Below, one piece after another: positions 24,901 through 32,249 of a DNA stretch of 64,000 bases. This stretch comes from Gymnorhina tibicen (Eukaryota > Chordata > Aves > Passeriformes > Artamidae). Positions within the stretch are counted from its first letter, which is position 1. Each line of letters starts with the position of its first letter. Made by a program: the position numbers and the translations under genes. The stretch covers positions 219,624-283,623 of the forward strand of contig VXAZ01002271.1 in the NCBI GenBank assembly GCA_013399875.1, given 5' to 3'. Under the pieces are notes generated by a model. The model searched no databases, was not told where the DNA came from, and saw only the letters and a list, made by a program, of their open reading frames with translations.

Positions 24901-25984
24901 GCAGTAGCTCGGCCAAATGAGGATGGGTTGGTTTCTCCCCAGGTGTATCTCCGGGAGGCACCGTGGCCATCGGCACAGTCTGAGATCCGCACAATAAGTG
25001 CTTACAAAACCCCCCGGGACAAGGTGCAGTGTATCCTGAGGATGTGCTCCACCATCATGAACCTGCTCAGTCTGGCCAACGAGGATTCGGTACCTGGGGC
25101 AGATGATTTTGTTCCTGTTCTGGTCTTTGTCCTCATAAAGGTGAGTTCTTTTGCGGAGATCACAAATCCCAGTTAATTCTTGTAATAAACAAGCAAATGT
25201 AGGGGGAGAAACAATGACTGTGGGTCATGGGAAGCTATGCAGGCCCAAACCCAGGTCTAATTCAGCAGGGTTTGAATGGGAATGTCAGAAATGTGGTCAT
25301 AGTTATGGTTTTTGAATCCAAGCAAACTTTGCATTTGGAACCAAGGAAACTGGGGTGCAGATGTTGTGAGTGGAGTAGAGTTTGTTTGAGGCATGTCCAC
25401 CAGCATCTGTCATCTGTGCCTGCTTCATGCTGTCCTCTCAGGACCAAGATCCACGCCAGGACTGACTTGGGTTGTGTTGCTGGTCTTTTTTGACATGAGT
25501 GGAGAACGGTCTGACGTGTAAGATGCTAAAACAACAGGCTTTACATGTGTTGAGGTCCTGACGGCCTTCACAGATTCTGCCGGTGTTCCCCTTCTTTCTC
25601 TTGGCCTGCTAGTCATTTTTCTTTGTTGGAAAAGTGTTCCTTTCATGAAACCTGATGCCTTCTGAGTGCGTGAAATGGGGCTGGTGAGGTTAAACAGTCC
25701 CTGCCCTGCAGGTAGGTTACATACTGTGTAGGATGAGGATCACTGCACAAAGGGAATTGTGCTTCTGTTCTGTGTCTTGCGGTGTTTGTTGATGTTGAGC
25801 TTTGCAAACAAGCTGCGAGTATCTCTCTCTTCTCCACCCCCAGGCAAACCCCCCTTGCCTGCTGTCCACTGTGCAGTACATCAGCAGTTTCTATGCCAAC
25901 TGCTTGTCCGGAGAGGAGTCGTACTGGTGGATGCAGTTCACGGCAGCCGTGGAATTCATCAAAACTATCGATGACCGCAAGTAG
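6782..25984 (+). CDS. GAPVD1: GAPVD1 (GAPex-5/RAP6), complete spliced CDS, 25 coding exons
   Basis: GTPase-activating protein and VPS9 domain-containing protein 1. In the known family it acts on early endosomes and at the plasma membrane. Its VPS9 domain is an exchange factor for Rab5-family GTPases (Rab5, Rab31), its N-terminal domain is RasGAP-like, and it affects receptor endocytosis and GLUT4 trafficking. The exons join in frame to 4,386 nt (1,461 residues), close to human isoforms of about 1,460-1,478. Residues 1 to about 380 are the RasGAP region, with Arg172-Arg173-Gly-Thr at the arginine-finger position and CFICPA (313-318) in place of the usual FLRxxPA. The middle is a Ser/Pro/acidic, probably disordered linker. 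Residues about 1,320-1,461 are the VPS9 domain, with Asp1403/Asp1404 and Tyr1427. The start codon lies in a near-perfect Kozak context (CCCACCATGG). Every junction is GT-AG except one GC-AG. Confidence 0.97.
7311..8154 (+). CDS. GAPVD1: GAPVD1 coding exon 2, core of the RasGAP domain
   Basis: At 844 nt this is by far the largest exon, encoding residues 62-343. It holds most of the RasGAP fold, including LLRRGT at 170-175 (arginine-finger region) and LLACFICPA at 310-318, the family's divergent FLR motif. It ends after NLMQ in phase 0. The following intron (8,155-9,333) is plain AT-rich sequence. Confidence 0.96.
9334..9420 (+). CDS. GAPVD1: GAPVD1 coding exon 3
   Basis: 29 whole codons, residues 344-372 ([18 protein letters not shown] and on), in the C-terminal part of the RasGAP region. 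Phase 0 at both ends. The next intron (9,421-10,557) carries a CR1 fragment at about 9,699-9,834. Confidence 0.95.
9699..9834 (+). repeat. CR1 LINE 3' fragment
   Basis: The segment reads like a CR1 3' end in sense orientation: GGCCAGGTTGGACGGGGC, then a delayed 'aacctggtct' block, ending in the typical 8-bp-type tail (GTGATTCTGTGATTC). It is a 5'-truncated copy of the dominant avian LINE. Confidence 0.9.
10558..10692 (+). CDS. GAPVD1: GAPVD1 coding exon 4
   Basis: 45 codons, residues 373-417 ([20 protein letters not shown] and on), phase 0 at both ends. GC-rich third positions give a run of CpG in the exon. The next intron is only 120 bp (10,693-10,812). Confidence 0.95.
10813..11002 (+). 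CDS. GAPVD1: GAPVD1 coding exon 5
   Basis: Residues 418-481. It contains the end of the helical region ([10 protein letters not shown]) and the start of the Ser/Thr/Pro-rich linker ([19 protein letters not shown]), a likely phosphorylation segment. The donor G|GTGAGG is in phase 1. The next intron (11,003-12,814) is 1.8 kb of AT-rich DNA with no element I recognise. Confidence 0.95.
12815..12975 (+). CDS. GAPVD1: GAPVD1 coding exon 6
   Basis: Residues 481-534, starting with a basic Arg/Ser run (TRSRSRSN) and ending MMSENE. The acceptor is TTCTTAG|CC. The coding frame would stay open into the intron for about 90 bases, but the GAG|GTATCC donor restores the family sequence (VLNMQL) in the next exon. 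The next intron is 12,976-13,770. Confidence 0.94.
13771..13900 (+). CDS. GAPVD1: GAPVD1 coding exon 7
   Basis: Residues 535-578 ([15 protein letters not shown] through NLEGISE), in the acidic linker. The acceptor is CTCTCCAG|GTG and the donor GAAG|GTGAAG is in phase 1. The next intron (13,901-14,647) shows nothing notable. Confidence 0.94.
14648..14773 (+). CDS. GAPVD1: GAPVD1 coding exon 8, with GC donor
   Basis: Residues 578-620 ([20 protein letters not shown] and on, to LLEHEQ). The only junction that keeps the frame uses a non-canonical donor, CAAG|GCAGGT at 14,773/14,774. A GT lies 4 bases further on, but using it would shift the frame. The next intron is therefore GC-AG. Confidence 0.92.
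14774..15334 (+). other. GAPVD1: GC-AG intron of GAPVD1
   Basis: The intron starts GCAGGT and ends TCCACAG. Phase on both sides (G|CC = Ala) fits the family sequence EHEQATTQDN. GC donors make up under 1-2 percent of vertebrate introns and are spliced by the major U2 machinery. The intron also contains a CR1 fragment. Confidence 0.88.
14931..15064 (+). repeat. CR1 LINE 3' fragment
   Basis: It shows the sense-strand CR1 layout: AGAGGTTGTGGTGTCTTCAG, 'cctggagatactcaaaa', 'gcaacctgctgtccctg', then 'gaatggtctctggaggcc'. The copy is diverged and lacks a clear tail. Confidence 0.85.
15335..15508 (+). CDS. GAPVD1: GAPVD1 coding exon 9
   Basis: Residues 620-678, an acidic stretch ([19 protein letters not shown] through DEDRLQEIA). 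The acceptor is TTCCACAG|CC and the donor GCAG|GTAATG is in phase 1. The 297-bp next intron has a short CTC trinucleotide run at about 15,565-15,587. Confidence 0.95.
15565..15587 (+). repeat. Short (CTC)n microsatellite
   Basis: An uninterrupted CCT/CTC run inside intron 9, close to the exon 9 donor. Confidence 0.8.
15806..15946 (+). CDS. GAPVD1: GAPVD1 coding exon 10
   Basis: Residues 678-725 ([19 protein letters not shown] and on, to VEVLPSDS). It repeats the ISET-SEAWS pattern of exon 9 ([14 protein letters not shown] versus [14 protein letters not shown]), so the two neighbouring exons share an internal motif. It is symmetric in phase (1-1), so skipping it would keep the frame. The next intron is 15,947-16,557. 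Confidence 0.94.
16558..16692 (+). CDS. GAPVD1: GAPVD1 coding exon 11
   Basis: Residues 725-770 ([19 protein letters not shown] through TPGLSVVS), acidic and serine-rich. Acceptor TTTGTAG|AG after a CT-rich tract; phase 1 at both ends. The next intron (16,693-17,260) holds nothing I recognise. Confidence 0.94.
17261..17380 (+). CDS. GAPVD1: GAPVD1 coding exon 12
   Basis: Residues 770-810 ([18 protein letters not shown] and on, to SPDMDETAH). The acceptor is weak (TATGTGTAAG|GT) but frame and family sequence fix it. Phase 1 at both ends. The next intron is 17,381-17,826. Confidence 0.92.
17827..17904 (+). CDS. GAPVD1: GAPVD1 coding exon 13
   Basis: A small exon, residues 810-836 ([19 protein letters not shown] and on). 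It is symmetric (1-1) and so could be skipped without a frame change. The next intron is only 125 bp. Confidence 0.93.
18030..18403 (+). CDS. GAPVD1: GAPVD1 coding exon 14
   Basis: 374 nt, residues 836-960. It contains a Pro-rich stretch ([11 protein letters not shown]) and a basic Arg/Ser segment ([19 protein letters not shown]) typical of phospho-dependent docking sites. It ends in a low-complexity Ser/Ala tract that departs more from mammals than the rest. It ends in phase 0. The next intron is 18,404-18,898. Confidence 0.94.
18899..18986 (+). CDS. GAPVD1: GAPVD1 coding exon 15
   Basis: Residues 961-990 ([19 protein letters not shown] through AMPK), strongly charged with a WWRKRF core. 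The acceptor is TTGCACAG|AT and the donor AAAG|GTAGGA. The next intron is 18,987-19,363. Confidence 0.93.
19364..19444 (+). CDS. GAPVD1: GAPVD1 coding exon 16
   Basis: Residues 990-1,017 ([17 protein letters not shown] and on), a lysine-rich segment. Symmetric phase 1. The next intron (19,445-20,100) is AT-rich and empty of recognised features. Confidence 0.92.
20101..20223 (+). CDS. GAPVD1: GAPVD1 coding exon 17
   Basis: Residues 1,017-1,058 ([20 protein letters not shown] through NYDSA). Here the linker becomes helical again. Phase 1 at both ends. In the next intron (20,224-20,696) I found no counterpart of the roughly 18-residue segment present at this point in some mammalian isoforms. 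Confidence 0.94.
20697..20826 (+). CDS. GAPVD1: GAPVD1 coding exon 18
   Basis: Residues 1,058-1,101 ([19 protein letters not shown] and on, to AFSYR). The acceptor is TTCCGCAG|AG and the donor ATAG|GTAAAT splits Arg1101 (phase 2). The next intron is 20,827-21,210. Confidence 0.94.
21211..21320 (+). CDS. GAPVD1: GAPVD1 coding exon 19
   Basis: Residues 1,101-1,138 ([19 protein letters not shown] through HTDPE). It begins the conserved helical region before the VPS9 domain. The next intron is 21,321-21,931. Confidence 0.94.
21932..22091 (+). CDS. GAPVD1: GAPVD1 coding exon 20
   Basis: Residues 1,138-1,191 ([19 protein letters not shown] and on, to IAEDYR). GC-rich third positions. The acceptor is TTTTTATTAG|AT and the donor ACAG|GTAGTT is in phase 2. 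The next intron is 22,092-22,398. Confidence 0.95.
22399..22586 (+). CDS. GAPVD1: GAPVD1 coding exon 21
   Basis: Residues 1,191-1,254 ([19 protein letters not shown] through KKIREFIQ), an all-helical segment next to the VPS9 module. The next intron (22,587-23,259) has no recognised element. Confidence 0.95.
23260..23473 (+). CDS. GAPVD1: GAPVD1 coding exon 22
   Basis: Residues 1,254-1,325 ([20 protein letters not shown] and on, to DGDILRDQ), the helical bundle that leads into the VPS9 domain. The donor CCA|GTAAGT splits Gln1325. The next intron is 23,474-24,027. Confidence 0.95.
24028..24100 (+). CDS. GAPVD1: GAPVD1 coding exon 23
   Basis: Residues 1,325-1,349 ([20 protein letters not shown] and on), the first part of the VPS9 region. 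Phase 0 end. The next intron (24,101-24,942) contains an antisense CR1 piece. Confidence 0.95.
24578..24890 (-). repeat. CR1 LINE fragment, antisense to GAPVD1
   Basis: Read on the - strand the copy ends near 24,578 in a CR1-type 3' tail (ACCCAACCCACTCCGTGAG). The + strand shows the usual antisense CR1 layout: 'ccctgccatgggcagagacacc', then 'ggtggggcagccacagcttctc'. The right edge is blurred. Confidence 0.88.
24943..25140 (+). CDS. GAPVD1: GAPVD1 coding exon 24, VPS9 domain
   Basis: 66 whole codons, residues 1,350-1,415. It carries the VPS9 hallmark [15 protein letters not shown], with Asp1403/Asp1404 at the position that works on the Rab5 nucleotide site in Rabex-5. Phase 0 at both ends. 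The next intron is 25,141-25,843. Confidence 0.97.
25844..25984 (+). CDS. GAPVD1: GAPVD1 last coding exon, VPS9 C-terminus
   Basis: Residues 1,416-1,461 plus a TAG stop at 25,982-25,984. It holds the second VPS9 signature ([20 protein letters not shown]) with conserved Tyr1427, and ends FIKTIDDRK as in mammals. The acceptor is CACCCCCAG|GCA. Confidence 0.97.
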   Translation, partial: ANPPCLLSTVQYISSFYANCLSGEESYWWMQFTAAVEFIKTIDDRK

Positions 25985-26845
25985 CTCGCACAGCACAGGC
26001 ACGGGCAGACTGTGAGCAGGACAGGAGCTTCTAAGAATGTACAACAGCTGCAAAAGCTGAAGAAAAGACTTTCCTTGTAAAATACTGTACAGAATTGAGG
26101 CATTTTAAAACACACCTTTACTAATCTAATTAATTTAACAGATTTTCCTCTTCTCTTTGGGTTGCGTTTTTCTCCCCTCTAGATACTGGCACTGCAAAAG
26201 GGACCACAGTTTTCAGGTATTTTGGAATCTCAAAACATTCAGAAAATTCTTCATGCTTTCTCCACCACCCCTCTTCTTGAATTCTTATTCACATGAATAA
26301 TTCACTTCATTTAATTTCTAACAGAAAACTGAAACAAGAGGAATCAGGGCAGCCACGTAGTAAACTTTCCAGTTGAATACACCTTTTATCAAGAAAACAC
26401 CAGCCACACTGAAAGTTTGTAGTAGCTGACATCAGTTATCGGTTATATTTCACCTAAATTTAAAATCTGAGAGGACAGTGTAAATATTATATAACTATAT
26501 TTAATGCATTGCAAGTATCTTTGGACTTACTATCCTTTGAATAAACAAGCAAAAGCCTCTCTGACCTCTAACAGGTTGTGACGTACCATGTTTTGGTGAC
26601 AAAAGGACTTCCTCAAAAGGCTAAGATTTAAAAAGGGCAAACTGAACTATTTATTAAGATGTAATTAAGATTACTGAAATTTCTAAAACTGGAATTTATA
26701 ATAGGGCTTATTAGCTAGCTGAACACTTCTTGGCTAGGGCATTAGAGTGTTACAGAGGTTTGGATATATAGAGGAGAGGGACTGTAAGTTACAATAGAGA
26801 AGTCTAATATAAAAAGGAGAAATAAAATACCTTACTGTAATATTT
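25985..26845 (+). other. GAPVD1: GAPVD1 3' UTR with two AATAAA signals
   Basis: AT-rich sequence after the stop. Poly(A) signals AATAAA occur at 26,540-26,545 and 26,821-26,826. The second is followed by a GU-rich stretch (TTGTGTATACTG) suited to cleavage. The end given is an estimate; a longer form reaching past 27 kb cannot be excluded. Confidence 0.6.
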
Positions 26846-29456
26846 TTTCTGAGCTATTGTGTATACTGTACAAACCCTAAACAGAGATCCTTAACAGAAC
26901 CTTGGGCTGTAATATATATTTTGATTAGTGACATTAAATACATATGCCAGGGGGTTCAGTGAATGTTTTTACTAAATGTTCTTTGTGTTGTCTGCTATGC
27001 AGCAGTGCAAGTTTTACTGTTCATAAAAAATATTTTAAAATAATATAACACTGTTCTTTATGAAACATATCATGACATCAGTTCAGGGTGTTTTATAGAT
27101 TTCTCACCCCGCTTTCCCCTTAAACTGACAGTTACCAGTTTAAAGAGGTTTTTATGCACAACACCACATGGGTTTTTCATGAGTGAAGTGGTCTGGGGTA
27201 TGGCCAGTGGGTGTTGGCTGTATATAAGCACTTGCTGCTCTTTTTCAGCTTGAATACAGTGAAAAAGGATAGCGAGCATTGAACTTTTTCATGTCAGTAT
27301 TATTTCTTGCTCTTTCCAGAGTTTTCATTGCACTTCTGACAGAGGGATGTGGGAAGACTTGGTGTCTGTGAGTGATAAAGAAAACAAAATCTTTCTGGCA
27401 TTCTTTTCAAAGCACGATTGGTTCATTCTGTGTGTGTGTGCATTTTGATGATTAAAACCTGTAAGCAACTAGTACTTGGGAAAAATCATGTGGTTAATTG
27501 GAATTAGAGCAATTTATGTATTGAGTGCTTGATTTGGCTGTGCTACTTGTCAAGGCATAATAAGGACAGTTCCTTTTTAGGGCTCTCAGATGTAACTCAG
27601 TCTAACAGTTCTGCCAAACTAATCACAGGTGAGAAGGTGGGATGGTAACCTTTTCCTTTTATTTATAGTCTTTCTCCTCTGTTAGAGACTCAGTTGTGTG
27701 GAGGAGCAATACTCAGTCAAAACAGAATTCTTCTGATCTGCCTTACTTGGTGACTCAGTCTGTGTAGCATTGCAATATTTTGGTTATTTAGCCTTGATGG
27801 GTTTTTGGTGCTGAACACGTAACTCAATATTGCAAGCACAGCCCTGACCAATAACACTCAGCAGCAAAGCACAAACATGCCCTTGAAGATATGGCCAGAT
27901 CATATCAAAAAGCAATATAAATTCATTTCTATTGAAGTGTCCTGTAATATGTAATTATTACTTGAATATCTGAGATTTTAAGACTGATATTTGAAAGTTC
28001 TGCAGTTTGGTTATTTGTTGAGGAGAGTATTTGTAGGATCCCTGAAGAAGACATAAGGACATAGGAGGTGGTGATCACCCTCTGTGTTGCCTCTCTCTGC
28101 TGGTCTGGCTCACAGGGTTTGGTCAGCATCACCAGGGCTTTCAGGTTCACTCTCCTTTATGGAAGGGGCAAGAACCATTTCCTTCACAGTTTTTATCACT
28201 TGGTTTCTCTGCATAGAATAATACTTAAAAGAACTGGAGTCTTTTTTTTAAATGTTACTTAGTTATTTTAAAACCAGTAGGTATTTCAGTGAGCCCCAGG
28301 TGAGCTGAGAGTTTTTGTAGCAAGATGGTCCTTTGCTTCTTTTTTCCAGCCTACTCTGAAGGTCCTTTATATAGTCTTGATAGGTGTAGTTAGAGAATTA
28401 GGCTTTCCAAAGAATTAAAAACCTGCCTGTAACGTCCTTTTACTGTTTTCCCCGGTGTCCCGTAATGTTTTGTTTTAAATGCTAAATTCCGTGTCTAGGA
28501 AGTGATGTTGTTAGGTTTGATGTGCAATAGCGAAGGTGAAAAGACACTGCATAAAGGACCAAAAGTACCAGAACTGCTGCCAAAAGGTGCCAGCCGCGGG
28601 CCTGTTGCTGTAATCTCGGTGCTTTCTGTGAATTAAACTACTTCAGCCACTGGAGGAGGAATGGAACATTTTGGGCAAAGTGGAGCTGGAAAGGTCCTTG
28701 GTAACAGGTCACAGTCGTGGACTTCAGGCTTGGTCCTTGTCTCAGCGCCGATTGTTGGCACGTTCTGAGGAACTGCCACTTAAACAATGGCATGTCTGTG
28801 CCTGGGAATGTTACAGAGGTGCTGGTTTCCTTTTTGGGTAGATCAGGGAAAGAAAGGGCTGGGTTTTTCATGTCCAGGAGATTCCTTTGTGCTCCTAAGT
28901 GAGATTTCTCTTTAAAACTTTTTAAAATCCTCTTTAAGGAGAATCAGAATGTGTCTGGCCTATCAAGGATTTGAGTTTAAAAGTTTTTGTTTTGAAGACC
29001 TTTTACTACCAAATGCTGAATGTAACTGCCATAAACTTCAGGAAAAAAAGCCACGAACACAATGCTGTTTCCTGTGGGTGAGTCTGGTGAGCACAGTGTT
29101 GGTTCGTATTGCTTGAAAACGTTCTTGTTCTGTTAAGCCAAATTGTCACGGAATTGGAGAACTCGCTGCCATGAGAATGGGGTGGGGGAAGGGGGTAGGA
29201 GAGGGGGCAGAGCTGCTGGCGGCGGAACTGTGTGTTGGCACGAGTGAGTCACAGTGTGCCTGGAGAGCTGGAGCAGCAGGAAAGGCAGTGGGAACGGAGC
29301 GGGAAGGGTGCTCGTGTCTGGGTACAGCTGGGGACGTGGTTGAGCCTGTACTACTTGAGAATTAACCTCTGCTGAGTTAGTAGTGTGTGTTCTGTACCTT
29401 TTAATTGTGCTTTACCTCTATTGAAAAGCTTTGTACTGCCTCTCCTCTTTGGTAAA
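26846..29456. other. Intergenic DNA downstream of GAPVD1, nothing recognised
   Basis: Moderately AT-rich unique-looking sequence. All reading frames are short. I see no gene, RNA or clear repeat. Confidence 0.6.
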
Positions 29457-29580
29457 GCCTTTATAAATCTAAATTAACGAGCTTGCACAATCTTGTATAC
29501 AAGAACCCCATCTTGTCTCTTAACGTGGTTATTAATGTATTATTCTGTAAAAACTGATTAAAAGGAGAGCAGTTTAACCG
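29457..29580 (+). repeat. AT-rich element, copy A of a related pair
   Basis: It begins CCTTTATAAATCTAAATTAA and ends near CTGATTAAAAGGAGAGCAG. A second copy in the same orientation lies at 35,508-35,637, with matching start, 'TTGCACA' block, 'TTGTCT' block and end. They are either two members of one ancient dispersed repeat or a duplicated regulatory element. Confidence 0.6.
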
Positions 29581-30119
29581 CCTGGCTTTGACGTTTCTGC
29601 CTTGTTCCAGTGCCATCAGCAGTTGTGCTGGGGATGGCAGTGCAAGCGTGAGCAGCTTCCCACTAACTCTGTGTGGTTTTGCGTTGGGCGTTGCTGCTCT
29701 GCTCTGTCCTCACACCTCACAGGGAAGGGACGTTGGCAAAAAAGAGCCAACATCCAGTAAAGGGGAGAGGAAGCTTCCCTGCACTGACTGCTTAACAGAG
29801 AGCTCTTCAGCTATTATTTTAAATCTGCAGCTTCTAGTAGTAGTTCTAGTAGCTTGAGAGGAGAGAAATAGCTCTGCCTGCAGCAGGACTGCACCTGTCC
29901 CTCTGCTGGCTGCTGGTTGATGCCTTGTTGGAAATGGTCAAGTCCAAAAGTATTATGTTTGGCAACTTATTTCTTAGGAAATGTTCATTTTTTCTGATGA
30001 GACAGGAGGATTTCTTCACCTGTCAGGCACCCACCCGGCCCCGCTGCTGAATGGGGCGGGCGGGGCCGGGGCGGGTGCGTGGTGGTTACGGTGCTGCCAT
30101 GAGCTCGGTCCCCGCAGTG

Positions 30120-30375
30120 TTATTGACCTTGATTCTCTCTCATTTGCATCCAGCATTTTTCATCCTCTGGAATATGGTGTTTGGGGACCTTTCCATCATT
30201 AAGTGGATTTACAGCAATTTCCTTATGTGTTTTCTCCAAGGGATTCTGTTATGAGAGGCACATTAAATCTCCATTAATACCTCATTATCCGACTGATAAG
30301 ATTACCATGATAATGAGGCAGAAATTCTAATTGTTTCACTTCTTATTGTGCCTTTCATTAAATCATATACCTGGA
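30120..30375. promoter_or_regulatory. Candidate conserved non-coding element
   Basis: An AT-rich block in GC-rich surroundings, full of ATTA/TAAT homeodomain cores. It contains a perfect 10-bp inverted repeat, CCTCATTATC (30,280-30,289) and GATAATGAGG (30,309-30,318), which also carries GATA cores. Conservation was not tested. Confidence 0.45.
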
Positions 30376-30715
30376 AGTTGCTGTCAGAGTGGAGATCTCC
30401 AGCCTGCAGAGCTTGGGAGGTGACCTGGTCCTGTGCATCCTAGTCCTGTCCCATGGTACTCGAGGGATCCTGGGGTGTGCTGGCCTTTTCTCCTGGGCTC
30501 CTGTGCCTCCTGCCACGGCCTCTCCTCCATGGCCATGCTACCAGAAGGGCTTCCAGTGGCCCCAGGGCCCTTGGCAGCCTGCACTGGGAGCATGGATGTG
30601 GAGAGACTGTTCCACGTGGCCCCGTGCCCGCGCCGTGGTTGTACAGAACCGCCTGCTCCTCAGGGTGGTTAAGCACATGGGTGTGCAGCCTCTGTCAGAG
30701 CTGTTACAGCCCATC

Positions 30716-30850
30716 AGGTCAATGATCCATGAACTAAAAAGTCTCTAAGCAAGAGCAATTATTGTCTATCATGTGTCAAAGGCGCCCGTATTGACCCCGA
30801 TAGATGGAGCCATTATGGCCTGTTGAGGCAACGATCCGTGAACGGGGTTC
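30716..30850. promoter_or_regulatory. Candidate regulatory block with a repeated 15-mer
   Basis: CAATGATCCATGAAC at 30,720-30,734 returns as CAACGATCCGTGAAC at 30,829-30,843, differing at 2 of 15 bases. Between them lies low-CpG sequence with 'caattattgtc' and 'tgtcaaagg' cores. Confidence 0.3.
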
Positions 30851-31329
30851 ATGGGAGCAGAGGTCTGGACACACCACGCCCGCGCCGTCCTGCCCGGCAC
30901 TGCGGGGCTGAGGGAGGCACAAGGTGAGCGGGCAGGGACGGCTTCGGGGACAGCAACGGTGTGGATGCTGCCAGCTGCCCTGTCCTGCCATGGGCAGCCT
31001 GGAGCCAGACTGAGGTGGGGAATGGCTCTGCTGGGCCCCAGGGCTCCCCAGGGGATGTCCCCCAGCTCTTGCTCCCCCGGTGCCTGCACAGGGATTCCCT
31101 GTGACCAGCACGACCTGAGCTCTGGCTCCAGGAGGGGAGACCCCTCTGTGGGGCCCTGCTGGTCACACGCTGCCGGTGAGAGCCCCTGCCTGGTCCTGAC
31201 GGGCAGCCCCCGGCCGTGCTCACCAGGAGACACCACAGAGCCCTGCTCGGCTCCAGCTCTGGATCCACCCGGCCCTCCCCGCACTCAGCCTGTTCCTCAG
31301 GCTCAGCTGATGAGGCAGAGGAGCCCGTG

Positions 31330-31985
31330 GTGGGTGGCACCTCTTGCCCCGCGGGGCCGGGAGTCCCCAGGACTCCCCAGTCCGTCCCCCTGTGAGCCCC
31401 GGCGTCGGCTGTGGAGCCTCTGGCAGCGCCCGGGGCTGGGGGCCAGGGGGGGCCGTGCTGCTCTGATGGGAGAAGGAGCCGGGGCCCCGCGCCCCGGCCC
31501 CCGCCCGGGCTCCTGGCGTCCGCATCTGCCCAAGAACGGAGCGTTATCCTGCACGAGGGGTCTCAGGCTCCTCCTGCGCAGAGAAGGAGATGTCTCCATA
31601 GTAACTGGCACATTTGGAGGGCAGGAGGCACGGCGGGCGGGAGCCGAAGCCCGTGCGGGAGCGGCGGGCAGGAGCGCTCGGGCCCGTGGTGCCGCTCGGC
31701 CGGGGCGGAGGCGATGTCACCCCGCGCCGGCCCCACCGTCCCCGCTGCTCCGTGAGGAGACAGGTGTGGCACCGTCCGTGTGGCACTGTCCTGCGGCAGG
31801 GGTGGCTTTTGGCACCGGCCTGCGGAGCCAGAGCCGCGGCCGCGGGTCCGGCTGCGCTGCGGCACCTGGGCCGGGCAGGTGCGGGTGGGCGGCGGGGCCG
31901 TGCGGGGAGCGGGGCACTGCCCGCCCTGCCCGCCGCTGCCAGCCCCGCCGGCAGAGCCGCACTGAGCCGCGTCGCCAGCAGAGTC
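31330..31985. other. Orphan CpG-rich island
   Basis: GC- and CpG-dense sequence with no gene on either side within several kb. Long open frames on both strands follow from the lack of AT stops and show no family resemblance. It directly abuts an AT-rich candidate element. Confidence 0.55.
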
Positions 31986-31989
31986 GTTG

Positions 31990-32245
31990 GGCTGGGGTTA
32001 ATCAACATTCATTCATGTTTCTAAGTGTAAATTGAGCATTTGTTTAATTATGTGTAAGCAGCAATACATTCTGGCCATTATCTAAATCACTATTTTATTT
32101 CCTGGATGTGGTTTCATAATGCCGGGTTTGTGCTCCAGCCTCTGCATCATTAACAGAGAAGAGTTAATGAATATAAAAGCGTAAAGGCTAATTACACTTT
32201 AATTTACAATCATGGTCTCATTTTGGGACCACATGAAATCTGTTT
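31990..32245. promoter_or_regulatory. Candidate conserved non-coding element
   Basis: A sharp switch from a CpG-rich island to AT-rich sequence with many TAAT/ATTA cores (GGTTAATCAACATTC, TTTAATTATG, GCTAATTACAC). It includes a perfect 8-bp inverted repeat TCATTAAC/GTTAATGA at 32,147-32,170, similar to an HNF1 palindrome with a longer spacer. Confidence 0.5.
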
Positions 32246-32249
32246 TGAA

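Noticed and set aside
30851..32035. A 394-codon open frame in the intergenic region
   Set aside because: It is low-complexity Arg/Gly/Pro/Ala translation of GC-rich DNA with competing open frames on the other strand, no recognisable domain and no splice logic.
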